Shown: piece after piece, positions 1 through 7,003 of the stretch
Layout: each line of letters begins with the position of its first letter
How positions within the stretch are numbered: position 1 is the stretch's first letter
From: Bacilli bacterium
GTDB lineage: Bacteria; Bacillota_I; Bacilli_A; RF39; UBA660
Length of the DNA: 8,635 nt
Reading direction: 5' to 3'
NCBI GenBank assembly: GCA_900772435.1
Contig: CAAHEM010000057.1
Span: 1 to 8,635 of the forward strand
Translations under genes and position numbers: made by a program
The notes under the pieces: generated by a model
The model's database searches: none
Seen by the model: only the letters and a program-made list of their open reading frames with translations
Told to the model about the DNA's origin: nothing

Positions 1-635
1 CCTGTACTAGTAGGAATAATATTTAATGATGCAGCTCTTCCACGTCTAGCTTTAATACCTTTTTTATGTGGAATATCTAATGTTTCTTGATCATTAGTCA
101 TAGCATGTACTGTTGTCATAAATCCTTTTTTTATACCAAACTTATCATCAATAAGTTTAAGTACAGGAGCAAGACAGTTAGTAGTACAACTAGCTGCACT
201 AATTACAACATCATCATGAGTTAATTCTTCATGATTAACTCCATATACTATAGTTTTTGCTTCATCTTTAGCAGGAGCACTAATAATTACATGTTTAGCA
301 CCAGCATCGATATGAGCTTGACATTTTTCTACTGAAGTAAACACACCAGTACATTCAAGTACTACATCTACTCCTAGTTCCTTCCAAGGAAGTTTTGATG
401 GGTCACTTTCAGCATAAACTTTAATACGTCTATTCTTTACAAATAACTCATCTTCATCAAAACTAATTTTGCTTTTATTAGTTCTATGAACTGAATCATA
501 TTTATATAGATATGCAAGTTGTACTGGATCAGTTAGATCATTAATTGCTACTACCTCTATATCTTTATCATCCTCTAATAATCTCAAAGCTGTTCTACCT
601 ATTCTACCAAAACCATTAATTGCTACCTTTAACAT
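1..635 (-). CDS. gapA: Glyceraldehyde-3-phosphate dehydrogenase, type I (partial, C-terminal part outside window)
   Basis: Oxidises glyceraldehyde 3-phosphate to 1,3-bisphosphoglycerate with NAD+ in cytosolic glycolysis. The visible 211 residues hold the whole Rossmann part and the start of the catalytic domain. The N-terminus has the dinucleotide-binding INGFGRIGR (residues 6-14) and an Asp at 33 in AINDLTD, which favours NAD over NADP. The catalytic Cys is C150 in SAASCTTNC and the activating His is H177 in TTVHAMTNDQ. The frame stays open to base 1, ending in the conserved IIPTSTG, so roughly 120-130 residues are missing. The ATG at 635 is chosen because AGGAG lies just upstream and the protein then begins MLKVAINGFGRIGR, as is usual. 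It lies 12 bases downstream of the nucleoside kinase gene; the ribosome binding site overlaps that gene's TAG stop, which suggests coupled translation. No own promoter is visible. Family assignment is very secure. Confidence 0.98.
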   Translation of the reverse strand, partial: MLKVAINGFGRIGRTALRLLEDDKDIEVVAINDLTDPVQLAYLYKYDSVHRTNKSKISFDEDELFVKNRRIKVYAESDPSKLPWKELGVDVVLECTGVFTSVEKCQAHIDAGAKHVIISAPAKDEAKTIVYGVNHEELTHDDVVISAASCTTNCLAPVLKLIDDKFGIKKGFMTTVHAMTNDQETLDIPHKKGIKARRGRAASLNIIPTST

Positions 636-647
636 TTATTTCATCTC

Positions 648-2291
648 CTATTCAAAATAACTATTTCCAATAAATTCTCTAAGTACACTAGTATAAGGTA
701 CATATTCACTAGGTATACTAATAAAACATTTTAAGAAATTTAATATTCTTATTGCTTCCTCATAATTAGTTGAAGTCTTACTAATTGAATATAGTAATGG
801 CTCTGCATAAGTTCTAAGAACACCAATTTCATAAGCAAGTGACGTATTTAATATAACATCTGCTTCTTTTTGATATGGATAAACATAAGTTTCTTCACTT
901 TCTCTCATGCCTATCCAACTATCAAGTGTATGTTGAGCAGAATAACCACGAGTTTTATAATCTCTAACCATACGTCTTAAAAGTCTTAAATCAGTTGTTG
1001 ATATATGATTGTGTCTATCTAATCCAACTGGAGTAAATGGACTAATATATATTTTTAATTTATTTTTCTTTTCTATTGAAGAACTCATTTTTTCATTAAT
1101 AGCATGTAATCCTTCAACTATTAATATTTGATTTTCTTTTAAAGTTATAGGTTTTCTCTTATATTCTTTCTCACCAGTAATAAAATTATACGTTGGAATT
1201 ACTACATCCTTACCAGCAAGTAAACTCTTAACTTGCATATTAAATAATTTAGTATCTATTGCTTCTAAACATTCATATTCATAACTTCCATCAGCTTTTC
1301 TTGGACTATCAACTCTTTCTACAAAGTAATCATCTGTTGATAATACTAAACTATCTATTCCTTTACTTCTTAAATATAAAGCTAATTTTTTAGAAGTTGT
1401 TGTTTTACCACTTGATGAAGGCCCTGATATAAATATTGCTTTGATTGCTCTATTGTCAACTACTCTTTCAGCAATATTTTGCATATTTTCATCATATAAT
1501 ATTTCATTTGTTTGAATGAAATCAGCTATTTCACCTTTACATACTATTTTATTAAGTTCACCTGCGTATCTAACTCCTAAATCTGATAATTTCTTTTCAT
1601 AACTCTTAAATGCATCTAAGACTAAAGGTAAATGATTATACTTAGGAACAACATTATTAATTGGGAAACTAAGTACTACTCCGTTAGGTGATACATAAGT
1701 TAAATCAAATCTTTTAAGTATTCCTGTAGATGCTGGCATAATGTAATAGAAGTAATCATACATATCTCCAAGTTCATATAATGTAACTGAATCATTTGTC
1801 ATATATGTATAATTTAAGCATTTTTCTTTTTCACCTAAGCTATCACAATAATCATATGCATCCTTACGAGAAACACTAACATTCTTAAATGGTAAATCTT
1901 GGTTAATAATTTTTTTCATTTGTCTCTTTATCTCATTTACCACAGTTCTATCAACTTGTCTTTTCATATATATTTCAGTATATATAGACTTGTCAATTGA
2001 ATGTTTAATATTTACAGTTGCTTTATCTTCATATAATTCTTTAATTGCCATAATATACACATATTGTAATCCTTTTGTGTATATTTTTCTACCAGTTCTA
2101 TCTGTAATAGTTATAAAGTTAATATATGCATCTTCCATAATCTCATAATCAGCATTTTGAGCATTACCATTTACTCTTAAAGCGATTATTTGATCATTTC
2201 CTAAAAGCTTTAAAACTTCTCTAACAGTAACACCTCTATTAAGAAGCATTTCCTGTCCATCTTCAAATATTAATTTAATATCATTTTTCAT
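648..2291 (-). CDS. Nucleoside kinase with N-terminal TGS domain and C-terminal uridine kinase-like P-loop domain
   Basis: A 547-residue cytosolic protein that probably phosphorylates a nucleoside with ATP or GTP in nucleotide salvage; the substrate cannot be read from sequence. Residues about 1-65 look like a TGS domain (LIFEDGQ, VTVREVLK, ALRVNGN). Residues about 70-235 resemble the second domain of threonyl-tRNA synthetase, without a clear metal site. Residues about 283-547 form the kinase: Walker A at 288-298 (GPSSSGKTT), STDDYF at 318-323 like the catalytic Asp region of uridine kinases, IVEGLHAINE at 391-400, and an Arg-rich RLLRRMVRD near 436-444. This architecture is much longer than plain Udk (about 210 residues) and is known as a separate family in Firmicutes and Thermotogae. 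The ATG start has AAAGGTG nine bases upstream. It is first in a two-gene unit with gapA and is served by the promoter at 2325-2353. Confidence 0.93.
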   Translation of the reverse strand: MKNDIKLIFEDGQEMLLNRGVTVREVLKLLGNDQIIALRVNGNAQNADYEIMEDAYINFITITDRTGRKIYTKGLQYVYIMAIKELYEDKATVNIKHSIDKSIYTEIYMKRQVDRTVVNEIKRQMKKIINQDLPFKNVSVSRKDAYDYCDSLGEKEKCLNYTYMTNDSVTLYELGDMYDYFYYIMPASTGILKRFDLTYVSPNGVVLSFPINNVVPKYNHLPLVLDAFKSYEKKLSDLGVRYAGELNKIVCKGEIADFIQTNEILYDENMQNIAERVVDNRAIKAIFISGPSSSGKTTTSKKLALYLRSKGIDSLVLSTDDYFVERVDSPRKADGSYEYECLEAIDTKLFNMQVKSLLAGKDVVIPTYNFITGEKEYKRKPITLKENQILIVEGLHAINEKMSSSIEKKNKLKIYISPFTPVGLDRHNHISTTDLRLLRRMVRDYKTRGYSAQHTLDSWIGMRESEETYVYPYQKEADVILNTSLAYEIGVLRTYAEPLLYSISKTSTNYEEAIRILNFLKCFISIPSEYVPYTSVLREFIGNSYFE

Positions 2292-2321
2292 ATTATCAAC
2301 ACCTTTACTATTATTGATAAT
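2292..2321. repeat. 8-bp inverted repeat ATTATCAA / TTGATAAT in the divergent spacer
   Basis: The left arm is 2292-2299 and the right arm 2314-2321, with a 14-base spacer. A further TATCAA lies at 2329-2334. The left arm sits between the nucleoside kinase ribosome binding site and its start codon. It could be a repressor site or an RNA hairpin limiting translation, but such arms can arise by chance in AT-rich DNA, and the inferred transcription start near 2318 would cut into the right arm. Confidence 0.3.
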
Positions 2322-2343
2322 TATATAATATCAAAATTTTAAT
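2314..2343 (+). promoter_or_regulatory. Candidate clpP promoter
   Basis: TTGATA (2314-2319) and TTTAAT (2338-2343) are separated by 18 bases and would start transcription near 2350, about 46 bases before clpP. The match is moderate; another TATAAT-like string on this strand (2324-2329) lacks a -35. The region is so AT-rich that this is only the best candidate. It physically overlaps the divergent promoter. Confidence 0.3.
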
Positions 2344-2353
2344 AATTTGTGAA
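2325..2353 (-). promoter_or_regulatory. Promoter for the nucleoside kinase-gapA unit
   Basis: On the minus strand, a -35 TTCACA (2348-2353) and a -10 TATTAT (2325-2330) are separated by 17 bases, and the -10 carries the extended TGA dinucleotide context (TGATATTAT). Transcription would begin near base 2318, giving a leader of about 27 bases. It overlaps the candidate clpP promoter on the other strand. No CtsR or CIRCE operator was seen here. Confidence 0.6.
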
Positions 2354-2395
2354 TAAATATGGCTTTACTTTACTAAAATATTACTAGGAGGAATA

Positions 2396-2956
2396 ATGCA
2401 TACACCATATATTATAGAAAGAAATGAAGGATACGAAAGAGCATACGATATTTATTCTAAACTCTTAACTGATAGAATTATTTTTTTAGAAGGTGAAATT
2501 ACTGATTTAACAGCAAACACTATAGTAAGCGAATTATTATATTTAGATTCGATTACTAATGATGATATTTATTTATATATAAATTCTCCGGGTGGTTCAA
2601 TAACTGCTGGTTTTGCTATATACGATACTATGAATTATATTAAAAGCAATGTTATAACAATAGGTATAGGTATGTGTGCTTCAATGGCTGCATTCTTACT
2701 TTCAAGCGGTAATAAAAGATGTGCATTAAAGAATACTGAAATAATGATTCATCAGCCACTAGGTGGGGCACAAGGCCAAGCAACTGAAATACAAATAGTT
2801 GCTGAAAGAATAATAAAATTAAAAGAAAAGATTAATACTATTCTTTCAAAGAACACAAAAAAACCTCTTTCAAAAATCAAAAAAGATGTTGAAAGAGATT
2901 ATTATATGTCTTCTAACGAAGCGCTTAATTATGGTCTTATAGATAAAATTATTTAA
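2396..2956 (+). CDS. clpP: ATP-dependent Clp protease proteolytic subunit
   Basis: Serine peptidase core of the Clp protease. It forms a two-ring barrel in the cytosol and degrades unfolded or tagged proteins delivered by ClpX or ClpC-type ATPases. The 186 residues are close to the usual 193-200. The catalytic triad is complete: S96 in [10 protein letters not shown]119 in IMIHQPLGG and D168 in ERDYYMS. Further family signatures are [11 protein letters not shown] (14-24) and [12 protein letters not shown] (61-72), the latter forming the oxyanion region. The ATG follows AGGAGG (2386-2391) by only four bases. It is the only plus-strand gene here, divergent from the nucleoside kinase and convergent with whiA, sharing eight bases at their 3' ends. 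The CtsR repeat expected before clpP in many Bacilli was not found, so regulation is unknown. Confidence 0.98.
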   Translation: MHTPYIIERNEGYERAYDIYSKLLTDRIIFLEGEITDLTANTIVSELLYLDSITNDDIYLYINSPGGSITAGFAIYDTMNYIKSNVITIGIGMCASMAAFLLSSGNKRCALKNTEIMIHQPLGGAQGQATEIQIVAERIIKLKEKINTILSKNTKKPLSKIKKDVERDYYMSSNEALNYGLIDKII

Positions 2957-3860
2957 GCATTTCTTTAATTTTTCTAAATCTATGATTTATACAACTCTTA
3001 GTAATAGGTCTTTCTGTTTCGCTACTAATTATCTCTGCAAGTTCAGCCATAGAACTTTCAGGGTATTTTTCTTTATATATACAAATATCTTTAATTCTTT
3101 CATCTAATAAATCAAAGTCCCTAGTTTCCCTAAGTTTTCTTATTAATTCTAATTGTTCATTAGATGAAGCTATTATTTTATCAACATTAGCTTGTTCACA
3201 ATTATTAAGTCTATTCGTCATATTTTTATGATCTCTATAAATTCTAATATCTTCATAATAAAATAATGAATTTGTAGCATTAAGCATTTTAATAAAATCA
3301 CTTATTTTTTCACTTTCTTTTATATATACCATATAATTTTTATCACGTTTGATAACTTTACTATTAAAATGCATTTCATTTAATAATGAATTAACAAACT
3401 TAGCTGTTTCTTCACTTGATATTACAAATTCAGCATGATATCTACTTGTTTTAGGATCATTTATACTTCCACATATCATAAATACGCCACGTAGATATGC
3501 TTGTTTATCTTTTAGTTCATCTACTAAATAGTTATGTGGTACATATAATCTTCTACCATCTAAAACTATTGATAAATCATTAAGTATTAAATCAACTTTC
3601 TCATGAACAGTTAATAAAACTAATCTATTTTTTCTAAGTGAATTAACACCACTATTATCCATCTCTATATCCACATGATATGTTTCTTTAATTAATGTAT
3701 ATATTCTACGAGCTACACTAATATTTTCTGTATATATTTCAAATTTATCATCAAATATTTTACCACCAATATTAAGTATCGCAGATAGTTCAGCAAAGTT
3801 TTCTGATTCGCTATACTGTATACTTGATATTTCATTTTTAATATTACTTGTAAATGACAT
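2949..3860 (-). CDS. whiA: Conserved DNA-binding protein WhiA
   Basis: Member of the WhiA family, universal in Gram-positives. It regulates sporulation in Streptomyces and affects cell division and chromosome segregation in Bacillus. The 303 residues are near the family's usual 300-330. It starts [11 protein letters not shown], like the typical MSF...KKEL opening. Residues about 20-200 form the degenerate LAGLIDADG homing-endonuclease fold, including [16 protein letters not shown] (121-136) and YHAEFVISS (141-149). A linker [12 protein letters not shown] (217-228) leads to the C-terminal helix-turn-helix, about 235-303, with MAELAEII and [13 protein letters not shown]. Upstream GTG and ATG codons at 3869 and 3866 are in frame, but AGGTG (3867-3871) lies six bases before the ATG at 3860, and the promoter places the RNA start close to 3871, so 3860 is preferred. 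Its stop overlaps the clpP stop region head-on. Confidence 0.95.
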   Translation of the reverse strand: MSFTSNIKNEISSIQYSESENFAELSAILNIGGKIFDDKFEIYTENISVARRIYTLIKETYHVDIEMDNSGVNSLRKNRLVLLTVHEKVDLILNDLSIVLDGRRLYVPHNYLVDELKDKQAYLRGVFMICGSINDPKTSRYHAEFVISSEETAKFVNSLLNEMHFNSKVIKRDKNYMVYIKESEKISDFIKMLNATNSLFYYEDIRIYRDHKNMTNRLNNCEQANVDKIIASSNEQLELIRKLRETRDFDLLDERIKDICIYKEKYPESSMAELAEIISSETERPITKSCINHRFRKIKEMLK

Positions 3861-3877
3861 ACTCATCACCTGCCTAA

Positions 3878-3886
3878 ATTATATCA
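3878..3886 (-). promoter_or_regulatory. Extended -10 promoter directly before whiA
   Basis: The minus strand reads TGATATAAT: a consensus TATAAT (3878-3883) with the TG extension. No good -35 is seen 16-18 bases further upstream. Transcription would begin near 3871, leaving a leader of only about 11 bases that starts at the AGGTG ribosome binding site. whiA could also be read through from the gene upstream, as no terminator separates them. Confidence 0.5.
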
Positions 3887-3892
3887 TAATTA

Positions 3893-4840
3893 TTAATTAT
3901 TTTTCTTTTTATTAAGTTCTTTTTCAACATAATCATCTCTAAATTTAGTAATTCTTTCATCAGATAATGTACTAAATATAGTATACGAAGAAATGCTATC
4001 ACTTGATATATATGCTAATTGATACTCACTATATCTTAAATCATCTCTACCTAATAATACTTTTAATTCGCTTCCATTATTTTCAAGAACAATCATTCTA
4101 ACAGCTTGTTTTCCAATAAATGTATCTATAACCATACCAGAATCTAAATTACAAATATTAGAATAATCTTTTTGATTTTTAAGAACAGGTTCTCTTAATA
4201 AAAAGTCTTTGATATTACTATCAACACCAAAATAATAACTATTTATTCTAGTACGATAACATAAAGAATCATCTTCACTAAGTTTATAAATATTTGCTAT
4301 ATCAATATAGTATTTAGAACCATCTATTAAAACTAAAACGCTTCCATTCACGGGATATGTATAAACTCTATGTGTATGTAAAACGCCATCTCCATTGTTT
4401 ATTATCAAATATAATGAACCATCTAGTTCTATAATATCATTCTCTTCTAGATAATATTTTGTATTTCTAAAATATTCTTTAAAATCTTCTGGATAATCAC
4501 TATATTTCATACAAGCATTAATCTTTTTAATTATTTCATTTGAATATATTTGTGATATTGACATAGGCCTACTCACCAAATTAGTTTTAGGTAAAACATA
4601 AACTCTTTCAATTCTAACTAAGGATTTACTATTATTGATAATAACTCTTCCATTTTCATATCTATCTTTATTAGAAAAAACTTTAGAAGTACAAGGAAAT
4701 GCATAATAATATTTACCCATATCCATACACAACAAATATGGTCTTGTCCTATGATTATATGGTATATTTTTAAGTTCATCAAAGCTTAAAGGCATTTCTG
4801 CCCAAGCAATTTCAAACATATGTTGAGAATTATTTTCCAT
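3893..4840 (-). CDS. Unknown 315-aa protein; N-terminal part resembles MazF/PemK-type toxins
   Basis: Not recognised as a named family. No signal peptide or membrane segment is seen, so it is probably cytosolic. Residues about 8-112 follow the layout of the MazF/PemK/Kid barrel: an early WAEMPL, RTRPYLLC (31-38), FPCTSK (48-53), a SLVRIERVYVLPKTNL stretch (73-88) and a helical IIKKINACMKY (103-113). R33 and T51 would match the Arg and Thr of the MazF active site; this is inference from pattern only. The remainder (about 128-190 and 230-290) holds two further beta-rich segments with KYYIDIANIY and AYISSDSISSY strands, perhaps repeats of a similar barrel. The C-terminus is charged (EKELNKKKNN). 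An in-frame ATG at 4900 lies upstream of the promoter; the ATG at 4840 follows AGGGGG (4845-4850) by four bases and is preferred. No antitoxin-like gene lies beside it. It precedes whiA by 32 bases. Confidence 0.7.
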   Translation of the reverse strand: MENNSQHMFEIAWAEMPLSFDELKNIPYNHRTRPYLLCMDMGKYYYAFPCTSKVFSNKDRYENGRVIINNSKSLVRIERVYVLPKTNLVSRPMSISQIYSNEIIKKINACMKYSDYPEDFKEYFRNTKYYLEENDIIELDGSLYLIINNGDGVLHTHRVYTYPVNGSVLVLIDGSKYYIDIANIYKLSEDDSLCYRTRINSYYFGVDSNIKDFLLREPVLKNQKDYSNICNLDSGMVIDTFIGKQAVRMIVLENNGSELKVLLGRDDLRYSEYQLAYISSDSISSYTIFSTLSDERITKFRDDYVEKELNKKKNN

Positions 4841-4864
4841 AGTACCCCCTTCTTTTGATTGCAT

Positions 4865-4893
4865 ATTATAACATAAACTATAAAATTCTTCAA
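4865..4893 (-). promoter_or_regulatory. Promoter of the unknown gene upstream of whiA
   Basis: On the minus strand, TTGAAG (4888-4893) and TATAAT (4865-4870) are 17 bases apart, and the -10 has the extended form TGTTATAAT. Transcription would begin near 4858, about 18 bases before the ATG at 4840. This rules out the upstream in-frame ATG at 4900 and gives the gene its own promoter just after the terminator of the ftsEX operon. Confidence 0.75.
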
Positions 4894-4910
4894 TAAACAC
4901 TTCAAAACAA

Positions 4911-4936
4911 AAATATCTATGAAATCATAGATATTT
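4911..4936 (-). terminator. Rho-independent terminator of the ftsE-ftsX-peptidase operon
   Basis: Perfect inverted repeat of 12 bases, AAATATCTATGA / TCATAGATATTT, with a two-base centre (realistically an 11-bp stem with a four-base loop). Read on the minus strand, the right arm runs into TTTTTGTTTTG, a U-rich tail. It lies seven bases beyond the stop codon of the peptidase gene. The stem is AU-rich, as expected in this genome. Confidence 0.75.
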
Positions 4937-4943
4937 AATTATT

Positions 4944-6107
4944 TTAATAGAATCTTGTAGTAAATCTAACTCCTAATTTTGGAAATTTTACATAGTTACG
5001 AGGATTATAATAAGTATAACCACTCCATCCTTTCATTATACCAAAGTGAAGGTGTGCACCTGTAGAACATCTATCATAGCTTTCACCACCACCAACTGTT
5101 CCTATAACACTTGTTATTGTAACTATATCTCCTACTTTAACTTTAATTGAATGTAAATGCATATAAACTGTTCTATATTTAACACCTTTAATTGTATGTT
5201 GAATATAAACCATATTTCCACCACATGATGCTTTACGAACTATGCTAGTTACACGTCCAGCAGCTGATGCATAAACTTTCGTACCAGTTGGATTGCCACC
5301 TATATCAATCGCATTATGACTTGACCAATAATGTTTAGTTGGATGATAACGTTTACCAAACTCACTAGTTGGTCTTCCTTGATTTAAAGGTCTTGTAAAT
5401 CCATCTGCATATGGAACTCCTAAACAATCCTCAATATCCATATCTTCCTTACATTTATTCTTTTTATATGTAGCTTCAAATCCTTGAATTTCTATTTTTC
5501 TAGCTTTAATTTTATCTTGAACAGTTTGTTGTTCATCATCAATATCATTCATATCTAAATCATACTTTTTTAAAGTAGCTTCTAGTTTGTCAATAGAATT
5601 TTCAGATTCCTTTATTTGTACACTTAATTGTGATTGAAGTTTTTTATTTTCTTCAATCATATTATGCATTTCATCAATCAAATCGTCATTATATTTACTT
5701 AGTTGTTCTACCACTGAACTTCTATATATGAAGTCAGTAAATGATGTAGCTTGGAATACATATTCTAGATATACATTTTCTCCATTAGATATTTGTAAAA
5801 ATGATAATAATGAATCTATTTCTTGTTTTTTAGACTTAATATTTTCATTAAGCTCATCAATTTTTGTTTCAGATTCTTCTATTTGTTTTTGAAATTTTAC
5901 TATATCATCATTTAAAGATGATGTTTCTTTATTAGCAGCATCTATTTTCTTTTGCGTTTCTTTTTCTTTTTTTATTAATGCAGCCATATTAGCTTCATCT
6001 TTAGCAAGTTGATTCTTAAGTGATTTTAACGATTTAGCATCTACATTATCAATAAGTAAAAATAAACTTATAACAATTAGAAACGTTTTTGTTATTTTTT
6101 TCATCAT
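4944..6107 (-). CDS. Secreted coiled-coil M23 peptidase (EnvC/PcsB-like), partner of FtsEX
   Basis: Exported peptidoglycan hydrolase or hydrolase activator, expected to be switched on by FtsEX at the cell surface. Residues 1-24 are a signal peptide (MMKKITK, hydrophobic FLIVISLFLLI, cleavage likely after VDA). Residues about 25-215 are coiled coil in two blocks, interrupted near 108-140 by FQATSFTDFIYRSSVVEQL, a stretch typical of the PcsB/CwlO/EnvC coiled-coil family. Residues about 236-375 are an M23 (LytM) domain with all metal and catalytic positions: H264 and D268 in HNAIDIGG, H317 in MHLHS, and H352/H354 in AHLHFGI. It therefore looks enzymatically active, unlike E. coli EnvC, whose LytM domain is degenerate. 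The product is 387 residues. Its ATG overlaps the TGA of ftsX (ATGA), so translation is probably coupled; the ribosome binding site is weak and distant (AAGGA, 13 bases upstream). It is the last gene of the operon. Confidence 0.92.
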   Translation of the reverse strand: MMKKITKTFLIVISLFLLIDNVDAKSLKSLKNQLAKDEANMAALIKKEKETQKKIDAANKETSSLNDDIVKFQKQIEESETKIDELNENIKSKKQEIDSLLSFLQISNGENVYLEYVFQATSFTDFIYRSSVVEQLSKYNDDLIDEMHNMIEENKKLQSQLSVQIKESENSIDKLEATLKKYDLDMNDIDDEQQTVQDKIKARKIEIQGFEATYKKNKCKEDMDIEDCLGVPYADGFTRPLNQGRPTSEFGKRYHPTKHYWSSHNAIDIGGNPTGTKVYASAAGRVTSIVRKASCGGNMVYIQHTIKGVKYRTVYMHLHSIKVKVGDIVTITSVIGTVGGGESYDRCSTGAHLHFGIMKGWSGYTYYNPRNYVKFPKLGVRFTTRFY

Positions 6108-7003
6108 ATTTTTAAATATTTCCTTACTGCTCTATAGCTTCCGAATGCCCCAACAAGTACTCCAACAGCAAGTAAAACTATTAATACTAAATATATAACT
6201 TGAACTGGTTTAACAAGTTTTATAATAGCTGTAAATAATTGACCGCCAAGTTTATCATATACATAATAATAACCATAACAACATACCGCAATTGGTAATA
6301 TTGAACCTAAAAATCCAAGTATAATTCCTTCAAAGAAGAATGGTTGTCTAATAAATGCATTACTTGCTCCTACTAATCTTCTTATTTCTATTTCTCTTCT
6401 TCTAGATTGTATAGTTATTTTAATAGTATTACTAATTAATAGTGCAGTAACAACTATTAAAGCAACAACTACAACATATGTAATTTTCTTAACTATTGCA
6501 AATATTTTTACAAGTTCTTCAACAGAACCTTCTCCGTATTTAACTATTTCAACTTTATCAATACTTTTTATTTCATCTGCTGTATCACCAATTGTTGTTA
6601 AATCATTTACTTTTACTAAGAATGTATCTTGTAAAGGATTTGTTTCAGGCGTGTATTGTGACATTATACTATTAAATACATCTGACTCCGCTTGCATTTC
6701 TTTTCTAACTGATTCTTTAGAATTGAATTTTACTTCAGTTACATTTTCTGTATTTTGTATTTTTGTCTTTATAGCCTCTGCTTCTGTTTCAGTAGTTTTT
6801 CTATCTAAGAATACTACTATAGTCATATCTTTTTCTATTTGCTTAGTAAAATTATTAACATTATATGATAATAATATACTAAATCCAACAAGTATTAATG
6901 TTATCGTTATACAAGAGATACTAGCAAGTGATAAAGAGAAATTACGAAATACACCTTTAAATGACTCTTGTATATTACTTTTTAATATTCTAAATGCCTT
7001 CAC
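6104..7003 (-). CDS. ftsX: Cell division ABC transporter permease-like protein FtsX
   Basis: Membrane half of the FtsEX complex, which transmits ATP hydrolysis by FtsE to an extracellular wall hydrolase. The 299 residues match the usual 295-310. Four membrane segments are visible at about 23-46, 168-191, 221-246 and 267-289, with a large outer domain (about 48-165) between the first two, including VFLDRKTTETEAE (64-76), that would contact the hydrolase. The cytoplasmic stretch TIQSRRREIEIRRLVGAS (197-214) is the typical coupling segment before the third membrane helix. The start is GTG at 7003, inside the end of ftsE (14-base overlap), with AAAGGA ten bases upstream. The stop is TGA, overlapping the ATG of the peptidase gene by four bases. 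Very secure by sequence and context. Confidence 0.97.
   Translation of the reverse strand: MKAFRILKSNIQESFKGVFRNFSLSLASISCITITLILVGFSILLSYNVNNFTKQIEKDMTIVVFLDRKTTETEAEAIKTKIQNTENVTEVKFNSKESVRKEMQAESDVFNSIMSQYTPETNPLQDTFLVKVNDLTTIGDTADEIKSIDKVEIVKYGEGSVEELVKIFAIVKKITYVVVVALIVVTALLISNTIKITIQSRRREIEIRRLVGASNAFIRQPFFFEGIILGFLGSILPIAVCCYGYYYVYDKLGGQLFTAIIKLVKPVQVIYLVLIVLLAVGVLVGAFGSYRAVRKYLKI

Noticed and set aside
2292..2395. CtsR or CIRCE heat-shock operator upstream of clpP
   Set aside because: No GGTCAAA direct repeats and no TTAGCACTC/GAGTGCTAA inverted repeat are present in the spacer.
4841..4900. Upstream ATG at 4900 for the unknown gene
   Set aside because: It lies upstream of the promoter (4865-4893), so it would not be in the transcript; AGGGGG precedes the ATG at 4840.
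3893..4943. A complete toxin-antitoxin pair
   Set aside because: Only a MazF-like pattern is seen in the long gene; no small antitoxin-like frame lies on either side, and the neighbours are whiA and the ftsEX operon.
6104..6106. Mycoplasma-type code in which TGA means Trp
   Set aside because: ftsX ends in TGA at the expected length, Trp codons checked in gapA and prfB are TGG, and RF2, absent from organisms with that code, is encoded here.
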